In this document: one piece after another, positions 33,972-46,469 of the stretch | How the letters are laid out: every line of letters starts with the position of its first letter | How positions within the stretch are numbered: the stretch's first letter is position 1 | Assembly: GCA_963277665.1 (NCBI GenBank) | Contig: OY728128.1 | Coordinates: forward strand, 1,870,366,988-1,870,430,987 | DNA: 64,000 bases | Direction of reading: 5' to 3' | Source of the DNA: Viscum album | Lineage: Eukaryota; Streptophyta; Magnoliopsida; Santalales; Viscaceae | Notes under the pieces: model-generated | The model's input: the letters and a program-made list of their open reading frames with translations, nothing else | Told to the model about the DNA's origin: nothing | The model's database searches: none | Translations under genes and position numbers: made by a program

Positions 33972-35998
33972 TTTATGATCTCGGCCTTTCTAACAAAGCC
34001 TCATACTCATTTTTAGGTACTGTTTTACACTTTTTTGAGTATATCAAGGTTGGGTTTTTGGTTGGGGTTGTTTCATGTGTAATAGAAGTGTCTTGAAATC
34101 TGATGGGTCTATTCATGGATGGATCATTATTAGGGAAAAAAATTTGGCTTGCCCCAGAAAAATAAGAACCCTGTTTTCGTGAGATAGGAGGCTACACACG
34201 GTTTGGCTAAACCATGCGGCCTCTCTCCCAAACTGTGCACCCTCCAATAGAAGGTATTTTCATGGTCAGTTAAATTATTTTTAAAATTTTTAACCACTTA
34301 TTAGTAACCATGTTAAACCTAAGTGTAGGTTCACTATTAATGCACATGATTTGAAAAATTGTTCCCCTACCCAGGAAACCATGCACACTGGGTTTTTAAT
34401 ACCCCAAAATATTATTTAAAATAAATAATCCCCCCTGGTTTTAGACACTATTCTCCACCACTCAACCCTAACCTAATTTTATTTAATTATTGAATCTTCT
34501 ATATGGATTCAAAGTATCCTCAAATAACTTTCTTGATGAATTGATGATCTGATTGAAGGATCACCTCATCGTTAATATTAGTCACAGTTCTTCCATGATG
34601 TTGTTACCTTGATCATTCTACACCAATTTAGGGATTTTTATTTAGATAATTTCCATTAAATACATTAATGTAGGTGTTCTAAATATCAATTCCCAAAGAC
34701 TTTATTTTAATTGTGTGTTTTTAATTGTGAGATTTAAATTTGCATTTTGGGAAATAGCATCATAAATTGAATTGATCAATAGATTCAACACATGATTATG
34801 AAATTAGTAAAAAAAATATAATGAAATTGTATTTAATTTTGATTCTGAAATTGATAAATAATGGATTAATGAAATGTGGTTGATTAATGGAAATGTGAAT
34901 ATAGTATCCATCCTTGGGGTGTGCTGATATTATGGAAATAATGAATAGTAATTTTTTATTTATTAATAAATAAAATTTCAAAATGGTTTAATAATGAATT
35001 ATGATAATTAGTGATAAATGGTTAGAAATATAGAAACCTGTGATATGATATCTAGACTAAGTTATGGGATATGGAATTTTTCTCAGAAAACCCATGGGGT
35101 TTCAGATTACCTCTCTAAGAGGCCAATATATTTATGTATATATGTGATCACTGAGTTTTTGGATAGGGAATTCTTCTTCAAATAGCCATGTGTAGACAAA
35201 CTACTACTCTAGAACCCCATTGTATGAATTATATAACTAAAATAAATTTATCAATGGAAAAACATCATGGAATAAAATGTGATATCACTTTTAATATGGT
35301 TCAGACTCTATCATAGGCTGAAATAGGTATTGATGTTTCTTGTGTATTCATGAACCCATAGAATTATTTGTTTGATTAAAAAATAATTTAATATGAAAAC
35401 TTATTAAATTATTATTTCACAATATTCTTCAAAAATATACATACACTATTATAGAATGGATATTGTTTTAGATGTGTTTGGTGGTGGCCCACTGTGTTGT
35501 ACTCACACCCTACATAGGCAACCAGATCGGTATGTAAATAGTGTTCATGTTTAGCTGGACAGGATAAAAGCATGATCCCTTTGTTATATAGACTTAATTG
35601 GGATTTATCATGGTTGATGGAATCAGACATCATGTTGGGACCCTCTTGGGAGTTTTATGTTTGTCTATATTTATGATTTTCATTTGAGAAATGAAACTTA
35701 TATGGAATAACATATCTACTACTTTGGTTTGGACATCATTTTCCAATTTTGGTTTAACATGTGATATCGATACGTATCAGTTATGAAATAACTCTGGTTA
35801 ATGTTTGTTATCATTTGGATATTGGATATTTTTTATTATGGTTTTATTCTTTAACAAATAGGGTATAGTCTTCTCCAATATATCTATTAGACCCTCACTG
35901 CTAGTCGTAAGCCTCTCACATATGGGGAGGCAAGCATGAGGTCATGTAACCATCCATCTTGGGGCACCGATATGTGGCACCCAGGTCAGGATCTAACA
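33972..35998 (+). mobile_element. LTR A (5' LTR, family A)
   Basis: 2027 bp. The end is clear: GGTCAGGATCTAACA at 35998, followed by AA and the PBS. The start is inferred by alignment with LTR B, because the expected TGTAAGATCC has decayed to TTTATGATCT. It is colinear with LTR B over its whole length, for example GTTGTACTCACACCCTAC at 35496 and GACCCTCACTGCTAGTC near 35890. Confidence 0.8.
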
Positions 35999-36001
35999 AA
36001 G

Positions 36002-36009
36002 TGGTATCA
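36002..36009 (+). other. Primer-binding site, family A copy 1
   Basis: TGGTATCA four bases after the LTR end, continuing TAGGAAATG as in the composite element at 7921. Confidence 0.8.
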
Positions 36010-36899
36010 TAGGAAATGTTTTAATTTCTTTTCGTTATTCTTACTATTTGGTAGAGATATATGGGAGAATATGATGGATTGGTTCTTGGTAAAGTTCTTG
36101 TGTATGGGAGTAGTTATCCCATATGCAGAGGTAAAAGCTATGTACCTAGGGTGGTATTACTATTATTGATGTTTTTTGTTAAAGTTAGATATTATTTCAC
36201 TTTGATTGATTCACATGTTGGGTGATGTTATTGTTTTTTAATATTTTACTCATGGACCAGTGTTCTAAAAAGGTTGAATATACAAGAATCATTCTAGGAA
36301 CTTAGGTATTATTGTGATATGCATCATTTTATTCATGTATAGAAAAGAAGGTATTGGTTGAGTTTTTTAAATAAAATATATTTTTTTGTACTTATGTAAT
36401 TTAAATGAAATGGTGTCTAATAATAAAATTAAATGGTTAAAATAATGATAAATGTGATAATTCAAAATTGAGAAAATTGGTTTCTAATGAAAATCCTTAA
36501 GATATGAATTTTTTTACTCTATGTTATCCATGACCTAGAAGAGGGATGGTTGAGGGTAGTGATGGGCCTCAGTTTTGAATGTGTGGAGGGGTTTGGGGGA
36601 TTAATATTTATAGATTTATGTGAATCCCTATTATGTAAATGTGATAATGATATGTTATGATCCCTAATATAGTTTTCAATGTTAGAGATATTCCTCCGTG
36701 ATGATGCTTGTTAATTGGATGACATGAGGACATGGCTAGAAATATCCCTCCATTAGTGGAACTAAAGGCTCTAATAGTTCTGGGTGAAGAATCTAGAGAG
36801 AAATTCCATGAGAAAATTTCTCACTTTATTTAGTATATATAAAGGGACATTGAGTTGGTTGTGAGAAACATGTCGAATTAGACACAAGGATTTTGATTG

Positions 36900-37870
36900 C
36901 AGAACCCTATGACTTTCACTAGATAGAGTGGACTAAAGGTAGTAGAGTTCTGGATTGAGTTTATCTAGATGATCCTTGAAAATTTAGAGACTCCTTCTAG
37001 AATTTGGGTAAAACTATTGGACTATATGTTATGTAGTCAAGAGAAGCATTTTTGGGATATCTAGACTCACATTAAATAGCTGGAGAACATTGTGTGGGAT
37101 GAATTTTTGAAAATCTCATGGTGAAAATTTACACAGAAACAACATGTCATAGTATATTAACAAAGATTATGAGGTTAACACTAAAGATTATTTCTGTAAT
37201 TGACTATATTTTCCTTTTTACTCATTTTTAATGATTTATTCTAGTGTTGGAAGGAGATGAGGCTACTGTAGTGAAACGTTTTCTAGATAGGATTAAATAT
37301 GGAATTATATCCCAGATTAAAATATTTAGGCTGAAAAGTATTTATAAGTGGTGAATCATGATCTCATTTCTAAGGGGATACTGATTGAGGCTTCCAATGG
37401 AATTTTGATGAATTCAGTTGGACGTCTGGGAGGTATGTATTTAGATATTAGGAAGCATCATTTTGATAATTTCAACCACGAATATGTAAAATAGAGTGGC
37501 TAATGAGAGGGATCAGTTACTCATAGAAGTAATCAGATATACTTCCACCAGTTTGGTAGGTCAGGAAACATTCATAGCTAATGTCAAGGACCACTAGTGG
37601 AGCACTCACCTTGCACCATAATGGGTCACTTACAGTGATATAGATGAAGTCATTGACCTATGGGTTGTGACAAAAGAGAAAGGTGGAGAAATAACACTAA
37701 GAGTGGTACTTCAACCCCATATTTTTCTGGTAGTTGGATTTATTTTGGTTTTGGTGGTTGAGGAACTAGATTTGGTACTTTGGGGAAATAGATCTTGTAT
37801 AAGTAGAGTGATTTAGCTTAGGGTAATCAGATTGTAGCATAGTGAAGAGGGGAAAGACAGTTTCAGGATG
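36900..37870 (+). pseudogene. gag of family A element (broken)
   Basis: The retrotransposon-gag domain is readable from 36900: QNPMTFTR-stop-SGLKVVEFWIEFI, then KLLDYMLCSQEKHFWDI and LENIVWDEFLKIS to about 37125, with stops where conserved residues should be. A later block at about 37265-37330 gives VVKRFLDRIKYGIISQI. The leader before it (36010-36899) is non-coding. No zinc knuckle is recognisable before protease begins at about 37885. The same gag start is repeated at 44245. Confidence 0.75.
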
Positions 37871-37884
37871 TTAAGAAAGAACTT

Positions 37885-40800
37885 ATGGGAAAAAATGAAA
37901 GAAAATATATAGTTAGAGGTAATATTCTTATATATTATATGATTTCCAGTGCCTTATTTGATACAGGAGCCTCTCACACTCTTATATCTACACATGTTGT
38001 TATCAGTTTGAGTATGCTGGTGAAGTTTTTTGGATGGGCTATGATTATTGATACACCATTGAGAGTATGTTCAAGGGACATCTTCCTATGAAAATGGTGT
38101 TCTATAGAGGTTGGGGATATTGTTTACTATGGGATCTTCACATCCTTGACATGTCAAGATTTGAATTGATTTTTCATATGGATTGGTTAGTAGTGTACGA
38201 AACCCGCATATATTGTTCCTAAAAGAGTGTAAATTTTACGTCTTTTAAGGGTGAAAGTTATGTTCATCATGGAGAGTGTGATGTCTATGCATGAATGGTT
38301 GTTCTAGTACATCATCAACTAGGGGAGTTCACCACCCAAGTTATAATTATTTCTCTATATGAATGGTTTTTAGCTCATGATCCCTTTCCCATCGAAGATT
38401 AGTTTCCAATTATCTTTACTGGTGACTTCTCAGGACTTCCACCTGAGAGGTATGTAGAGTATATAATTGAACTCCTGAATGGGGAAGAACTAGTTTCAAT
38501 TACACCTTAAAAAATGGTACCGACTGAGATTCATGAGTGTAAGACTCAATTGGAAGATTTTAAGGATAAGGTATGTATCTATACGAGTATGTCTTCTTGG
38601 GGTTCTCTAGTCTTGTTTTCTTAGAATACTAAGGGGACATTGAGTTTATGTGTTGATTATCATAAGTGGAATTGGATAATAGTGGATAACCAGTATTCAC
38701 TTCCACGTATTAATGATCTCTTTGACTAGTTGTGAGAATATTGTGTTTTCTAAAAGATTGAATTGAGACCTAGGTATCGTCAATTGAGGGTTTTTTCTTA
38801 TTATATACCAAAGAGAGATTTGAAAAAAAAATGTATGGCCTATATTATTTATTTGTTATGTTGTTCTGGATGACAATTTCACTAGTAGTATTAATGGCCT
38901 TGATGAATTGAATATTCCACCCACACTTTGATTAGTTTTTGGTTGTTTTTTGGATGAAATCTTAGTGCAATCTAAGACTCAGGATGATTATTTCCAACTC
39001 CTTGAAATCATACTAAGAACATCGAGAGAGAATTTTTTATACACCAATAAATTTATGTGCCAATTATAGATTGACTAGGTATATTTTAAGGGTCACATAA
39101 TATTGAAGGAGGGTGTGTTTGTTGACTTAGAGAAGGAATAAGAAGCTATTTCTAGGGAGAAGTCTTTGAATGTTTTTAATATTCGTAGATTTCTGGTGTT
39201 AGATGGATATTATCGAATGTTCATTCGGGGATTTTAGAACTTAGAAGAACCACTTTTTGGGCCTTTCCACAAATGGAATAATGTTTTACTAGTCTGGAGC
39301 ATGTGATAATTATTTCAAAGAGTTGAAGAAGCATTTTATTAATGCACCAATATTGATCCTACCAGAGTCGAGTGAGGAGTATATACTATTTTTTTGATTC
39401 ATCTGGGGTAATAATTGAAGCAATGATGATGTAGGGGGATTGGTTTGTGCCTTATGGTTCATTAAAGTTGAGTCCACATGAATGGAATTACCCTACACAT
39501 GATCACAAGTTAAATACAATGTTTTATATATTGAATTGTTAGAGTTATTACTGATTGGGTGAGAAGTTTACTATGTATATCGATCACATAAGATTAAGGT
39601 ATAGATTTTCACATCGATATTTAAATCTCCAGCAATAAAGATGGTTTGAGTGTATGAAATTGTTGGATTTTGAGCTAGAATATACACCAATGAAGGTAAA
39701 ATGTGTTGTTGATGCTTTGACCAGGAAGATAGAGACTCAGGATGTTCAAATGTCTAGTTTTGAGTGGAAGATTATGACCTTTCTGGTAGAGATACATGTT
39801 CTGGATTAGTGGAACTAGGAGTAGATGACCCTCATATTAGTATCATAATAGCCAACACTTTTGAACCGAAACAGGGAGAGGAAATATGAAGATCTTGAGT
39901 GTCTATCCTTGAGGGAAATACTTGATGGTGGGGAGTTACCTTCTGATTATACTGTAGATAAAGATGATATCTTCTATGTCTAGAAATGATTTTTTGTTCC
40001 TATGAGTATGAGAGAGGAGCCAATGTGCAATTTTCATTCCTCGAACTGGGTGTTGCATCCTAGTTTGACCAAAATGTATCATGACCTACATCAATAGTGT
40101 TGGTGTCAGAATAATAAAAAGGTGATTTCAAGGTCCTTGATGCGATGTTACACCTATCAATATGTGAATGTTGAACATCAATGAACTGGTGGTTTACTAT
40201 AGATATTTTTCATTCTGGAATGGAAGTGGGGTGACGTTACCAAGTATTTTGTGCTAGATATTCTGAGGACACATCGTAACAACGACGTTGTATGGGTGAT
40301 AGTAGAATGATTGATGAAATTATAAAATTGCATACCTACCCATGAGAATTTCTCAGTTGATCATTTGAGAGAATTTTACATTCTGAAGATCATCTGTCTA
40401 CATGGGGTGCTGTGGAGTACAGTTTTAGACCATGACTCGTGTTTCGCTTTGCGCTTCTAGAAAGGATTACAAAAGGCACATTGTGTATAGGTATTTCTAT
40501 GTATAGATTTCCAGTGGTAGATATATGGTTAGTTTGGACATACTGTATAGGTGTTTTAGGATATTCCATATGTGTGCGTCCAATATTTTAATAGTTCTTG
40601 GGAGAAGCACATGGCACTCATTGTGTTTTCATATAAAAATATTTATGAGGAAACTATATAGAAGAAATGATATATGGATCTTTATGTTAGCCCATGAATG
40701 TCACCTATATGTTAGATTGATGTAGGTGTGTTAGAGTTGATGGGACCGAGTCTCGTACAGAAGAAGTTGGAGTAGTTTTAGCTAATTCAAAAATGTATGG

Positions 40801-41300
40801 CTACAGTTCAGAGTATTCAGACTTCATATATTGATATACATCAAAGAACCCTTCATTTTATAGTGGTTAATCATGTATTCCTTCAGGGGTCAATTATATT
40901 CGGTCTCTATAGGATTCAAAATAGGGTATATTTTCACCCATGTTTGTTGTGCCTTTTGATATTTTTGATAGAATTGGGATGTTGGTGTACCATTTAGCTC
41001 TTCCGTAGAGGTATAGTGTGATAAATGATGTTTTTCATATGTTATATATTCAATAGAATAACCCTAAACCTTCTCACATGATCAATGTTAATGATTTCTA
41101 GAATTAGGTTGATGTTTCCTTCGAGGATAATAGGATTCATGTTACGGATCATAGTGAGAAGGTGTTGCGGTGAAAGACTATGTCAATAGTTCAAATATTG
41201 TGGCAACATGGATGTGTTTAAGATGAGACATGGGAAGGATAATAAGATATCTAGGATCCTTGGCATGAAATTTTTACCTCAAAATCATATATTTTCTTAG
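37885..41300 (+). pseudogene. pol of family A element (PR-RT-RH-IN-chromodomain)
   Basis: Protease is intact at its active site: ALFDTGASHTLIS in an open frame at 37885-38091, with FHMDWL following at about 38180. RT: LCVDYHKWNWIIVDNQYSLP near 38655, and the catalytic box FLDEILV (38947-38967), with the second Asp changed to Glu. RNase H end: RYRFSHRYLNL and FELEYTPMKVKCVVDAL at 39590-39720. Integrase zinc region at about 40040-40180; in the core the first Asp reads Tyr (TKYFV), the second is kept (VLDHDS, about 40430) and the Glu site reads Gly. Then TVQSIQTSYIDIHQRTLHF (40800 onward) and a chromodomain-like tail (ILWQHG, ETWEG). Stops and shifts make it non-functional. Confidence 0.85.
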
Positions 41301-41340
41301 GATTACATCTTATGGATGAGTTTTAATAAGGTGGGAATAT

Positions 41341-43343
41341 TGTAAGATCCTAACCATTCTAGATATGCTTCATTCACATTTTCAGGTACTTTTTAACCAT
41401 TATTTTGATTATATCTTGGTTGGATTTCTATTTGGGTGTTTTTTAGAGAAATTGTCGAATTTTGGAATCCCGTAGGGTTGTTCATGGTTGGAGCATGGTT
41501 AGGGAAAATCATGTGGCTTTCCCTTCGAAACCATAAGGCCCATTCTGGTGAGACAGGGGGTTACACACAGTTTAGAAAAAACATGAGGCCTCCATCCCAA
41601 ACTTACAACCCCAAATTGAAGGGTTGTTTATTTTCGGCACATGGTTTACTAGATTATGTTTCACTTAGGAAAATTGTACGACCCCTAAGTTGAGGTTTAA
41701 GGTTATGAAAAATGATTTGAAAAACTATACACCCATGCACAGTAAACCAAGTGCACAGGTTTTTAATCACTTGAAAGCTTATTTAAAATACCACCCCCCG
41801 AATACAAACCCCTATTCTCCCCAACTCATAACAAACCAGTTTAATTAAATTTTTGAAGCTTCTGGGAGGATTACTAGGCTCCTCAAACCCCTTTCATGAA
41901 ATGTAGAAGATATGACTGAAGGATTAGATCCTCATTGTTGTTGTTCCCCAATCTCATGTGCTATTGTGTTCTTGATATGTCAACATCAATATTGGGATTT
42001 TAGTTTGGTGAATTTCCATTAATTACCATGAGTTTTGTTGTTAAAATAATAATTCTTATAATATTTATTTTAATTTCATGTATGTAATTGTGAAAATGAA
42101 ATTTTCATATTGGGGAATTGCATCCTAAATTGAATTGATCAATTGAATTAACATGAGATTATAAAATTAGTAAATGTTGTGATAATGAAATTGGATGGAA
42201 TTGTGATTATGAAATTGATGAATAATGTGGATTATTTAAATAATTTTTAAATTATTATCCACCCTTTTGTTGCAATGATAAGATAAAAAGGATGAATTGT
42301 AATTTTTTCTTTATTGATAAAACAAATTGTGAAATATGTGAATAATGAATTATGATAATTTTGATAAATAGTTGTAACAATGGAATGATATGATTTGATA
42401 TTTGTGATTGAGTTTTGGGATATGGGATACTGATCCAAAAACCCATGGGGTTCTAGATTACCTCTCTAGGCCCCCAAGATATTTATCTATACATGTGATC
42501 ACTCTGTTGTGAGAAAAGGAATATTGCTTTAAATACCCACAAGGTTATAGAATTATTCTCTAAGGACCCATTGTATGAGTGATATAATAAAAACTAATTT
42601 ACTAATGGAAATGTATGATCGAAGAAAATGTGTTGTTCCATTTTGGATGGTTTAGACTTCGGGAATGTGCCAAATCAGGTATTGATGGTTTGGGTGTCTT
42701 TGTAAACTCGGTGAATTATGTGGTTAATTAAAGAATAGTTGAAAAATGTTTACAATATTATTTCACATTATTTTTTATATTACTAAATACACTATTATAG
42801 ACTTCATTATGTTTAAGACATCATTGGTGGTGTCCTACTAAGTTGTACTCACACCCTACTCATGCTGAATGATTGGTAACCTAATAGACTTTATGGTTTC
42901 TAAATAGGACAAGGGAATGTGCCAAATATTAGATAGATGAGATTGGATGGTTCATGGATGAGGAAATCAAAAATTATATAAGGATCATATTGGGAGTTTT
43001 AAGTGTGTCTATATTTTTTATTTTCATTTGAAATTTCACACTTATATGGCATGACATATCTAATGCTTTGGTTGGGACATAATTTTCCAATTTTATTTTA
43101 TCATGTGATACTGGTCTGTATTGGTTGTGGAATTACTCTGGTTAATGTTTTTTATCATTTGGATATTGGATATTTGTTTAGGTGGTTTTGATTCTTTAAA
43201 AAAGTTTTTATAATCTCACCCTGATATATCTATTAGACCCTCACTTCTAGTCAGCAGCCTTGTCATATAGAGATTCATGCATGAGATCATGTGACCAATC
43301 ATCTTCGAGCACCGGTATGTGGAACCCAGATCGAGATCTAACA
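41341..43343 (+). mobile_element. LTR B (shared LTR, family A)
   Basis: 2003 bp, starting TGTAAGATCCTAACC after the purine-rich AAGGTGGGAATAT and ending GAGATCTAACA. It is followed by AAAG and TGGTATTA, a PBS with one change from TGGTATCA, and by leader sequence. It thus serves as 3' LTR of the left copy and 5' LTR of the right one. Confidence 0.85.
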
Positions 43344-44321
43344 AAGTGGTATTAAAGGAATGTTTTTAATTTCATTTATTTTTTATTACTATTTTTTAAA
43401 GTTATATGGGAGAGTATGATTTCTTAGGCCTTAGTCAAGTGCTTGTGTATGTGAGTAGTTAACCGATATAAGGGGTAAAAGCCAAGTACCTAGGGTGGGA
43501 TCACTGCTATTAATATTTATTGTTATAGTTAGATGTTATTTCACCTTGAGTGATGAACTTGTTTGGTGATGTTATTATTTTATGATATTTTACTCATTTA
43601 CTAGTGAGCCATAAAGGTTTAGTAAACATGAAGCATTCTAAGAACTTAGGGTCTTTTGCGACATGCATCATTTTATGCATGCACGAAAAAGGACTAGGGT
43701 GAGTTATTTGAATAAAATTTATTTTCCTTGATTGTGTAATTTATATGAAATGGTTCCTAACCATGAAATTAAATGGGTAAAATGATGATAATTTTGATAA
43801 TTTAAAATGTATAAATTGGGTGTCTAATGATAATCCTTGAGATATGAATTTTTTACTCTTTGTTAGTCATGGCCTAGATAATAGAAGGTTGCTGGTAGAG
43901 AAAGTGACTTAATTTTGAATGTGTGGTGGGGTTGTGGATTACTTGTTATAGATTTATTTTAATCTCTTTTATTTAAATGTGACAATTATATTCTATGTGT
44001 CCTAATAAGTTTTTTTCTGAATTGTTGAGATATGCCTCTATGATGACGCTTGTTGATTAGTGGACAGGAGGACACGACATGGAATGTGCCTCCATTAGTG
44101 TAACCAGAGGCTTGGATAGTTTTGGTTGAGGAATTTCAAGAGCAAATTTTTGAGAAAATTTATCACATTATGTATTTTATAGAAATAGACCTCGAGCAGG
44201 TTGTATGAAACATGTATGATTTGACATCATACTTTTAGTGGTAGAACCCTCTAACTTTCACCGAAGAGAGTGGACCCGAGGTAGTAGAGTTATGGATTGA
44301 GTCTATCCAGCTGATCCTTGA
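43344..44321 (+). pseudogene. Second PBS, leader and gag start of family A
   Basis: This is colinear with 35999-36980, for example GGGAGAGTATGAT near 43409 against GGGAGAATATGAT near 36063, and CCTAGGGTGGGATCACTGC against CCTAGGGTGGTATTACTAT. From 44245 the gag frame reads NPLTFTEESGPEVVELWIES without a stop, better than the first copy. It ends at GATCCTTGA (about 44321), where copy 1 continues into gag and this copy runs into an inserted block. Confidence 0.75.
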
Positions 44322-44354
44322 CTATATTAGTACGATATGATCCTTGATATGATA

Positions 44355-44889
44355 CTTTAACTCAAAATATCCTTTACCTTAAAGGATCATATCAATTGAA
44401 ACATATAATTATGTGTTGATGTAATTGTAAGAATCATTTGAGGTCTGTGTATGGATAAAAAAGTAGTGAAAACCTAATTATTTCATAGATTAAATTATGA
44501 GTATTGTGAATCCATTATTTAATGTTTTCAAAATAAAAAATACTTAAATTTTTATGTGATTTCTTCTAGTTAATTATGAGAATATGATATTCATGTTTTT
44601 TGGAACATGTGTAATGTTGATTAATTTATAAAATAATTTTAAATGAATACTTATGTAAAGAAATTTTAAAATCAAAGAGGAATGGTTTTTAATGATATAA
44701 TTTTGGTCATTTAACAACATAATTTAATGGTACCATGAATAACCATGTTTCATGATTGATTTGAGAATGATATGATTAACAAAATATGTTGATGATTTCT
44801 TCTTCAATGTAGATAATATTTTCAAATGAGAATATTTAAAACTAAATATCATTGATTGAAATGGACATTAAAACTAGATGGTGAACAAT
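44355..44889 (+). repeat. Left arm of large inverted repeat
   Basis: The reverse complement matches 48600-49140 in order with small gaps: GGTGAACAAT at 44880-44889 against ATTGTTCACC at 48600-48609, AACACATAATTATATG in both, and TTCAATTGATAT near both outer ends. Arms are about 540 bp, at perhaps three-quarters identity by eye, with 3.7 kb between them. Confidence 0.8.
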
Positions 44890-46469
44890 AAAATATTTTT
44901 GTGTTTAAATATAAGAAATGGGCTATTATTAAATCATTTTTATTGAGATTATTTTAAATACTGGTTGAATTCAGTGAACTTAATAAACCGTTAAATGAAA
45001 AAAACATGATTTAATTAAATCAAAAAATGAAATTTGAATATTTTCATGATATTTTGTAATGGTATAAATATTATAATTTTTTAATCATGTTAGAATGAAG
45101 AAGAATGGGATACTATGTTATCTAATATTTATATAATTGATCTTGAGATATATATAGGTTTTCATGGAATATTCCACACCACTAGAGGAAAGATCCATGT
45201 TGTAAGATATTGTTTCTATAATTTCATAAAACTATAATGAAAATATTTTACTAGATTCTTATGGGGTCAATTTAAAAAGTATATAACTTAAGATAATAGG
45301 TAGAAATATATGAAAATATATTCATATGTGTTTTAAATATTATAAAAACAATTGATAGAAAATATTGTCTTCTTCTTAGAAATAGTATTTGTAAAATAAA
45401 AGATATTAGATCATGTGGTATAACTATACTAAGGATATTGTATCTCAATTATATTAAATATTATTTATATTTACAGAATTTATAAAAGTCCCAAATATTA
45501 TTATTTGGTGTATATATAGTAATGGAAGGTGGGTTTATTAAGTAATGGTGTGTGTACATCCCTGAATAAAAAATATTCCACTTGAGAGATGACTTGTGTG
45601 AAACTATGAGGATATGAGATGAATATAATATGTAAATACGATGATGATAAATACAAATATTCCACTATACTTTGTATAATTTTAATATTTACTATATGGT
45701 CTTGTGATGTTTAGAAATATTTTTCAGTCATCAAATTAGAAGAATGAGAAGGAGAAGGTTAGTTAGTATAAACACTCCATGTTAAACTCAGTATAGGGGA
45801 ATCATGATATAAAAAAGGAGGATAAGAACTAAATTTAATTTAATTATTATGAGACAAATTGAATACCTAGTGTCTATCATGTTAATTGGAATTATTAAAT
45901 TATAGTGAAAAGAAAAAAGGTTCAATTTTTCACCTAAGAATATTAGTATAGAAATATTGATTGAATTGTGGATTTATTCCATGAAGATTTTAGGGAATCA
46001 AAATGAACTCTTAGTTGATTATGTAGTTCATTTTTATATTCAATGATATACCATGATATATTGATATTTACTTCATCTAGTGAAAGGAAATATGATATAA
46101 AAGAGTGGGAGGTTAGTTTGGTGGAGCACGATGGGATGTTACAGTTTATCATTTTTGTAATATAATAATCTCATACATGTTTATGGTTTGAGACATTTTA
46201 TGATTATTTATGGTTAAATCAATGTAATTTGATGAAAATATTTATAGAGAGAATCTATCTTATGGACATACAAACTGCATCAATGAGTATAATTTTTGGG
46301 AAGTATCAAACCTTGTAAATACACATGTACCAATCTTAATCCATTAATTTGACTACATAATGTTGGTTTAAAGGTTTATTAAGATAGATAAATTATTCTG
46401 AAATATTTATTTATAATTAATTGATAAAGGGGATAATTATTCAATAATTATTTAGAAAATTTTTGACCC
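44890..46469. other. AT-rich spacer, possible 3' tail of a retroelement
   Basis: No gene is seen. At 46130-46146 it has GATGGGATGTTACA, like the GATGGGATGTTATA read on the minus strand just outside LTR C (48498-48511). It may be the 3' untranslated end of a plus-strand family A relative. 46150-46469 is unidentified AT-rich sequence. Confidence 0.4.

Larger units (their letters stand above)
33972..44321 (+). mobile_element. Second Ty3/gypsy family (A): LTR-internal-LTR-partial internal
   Basis: LTR A (33972-35998), a full internal region (35999-41340) and LTR B (41341-43343) form a complete element. LTR B is not followed by host sequence: a second PBS and leader (43344-44244) and gag start (44245-44321) follow, colinear with 35999-36980. 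This family therefore also exists as a tandem array with a shared middle LTR. The second internal region stops inside gag at about 44321, where other repeats intrude. Stops and shifts fill all domains. Confidence 0.8.
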
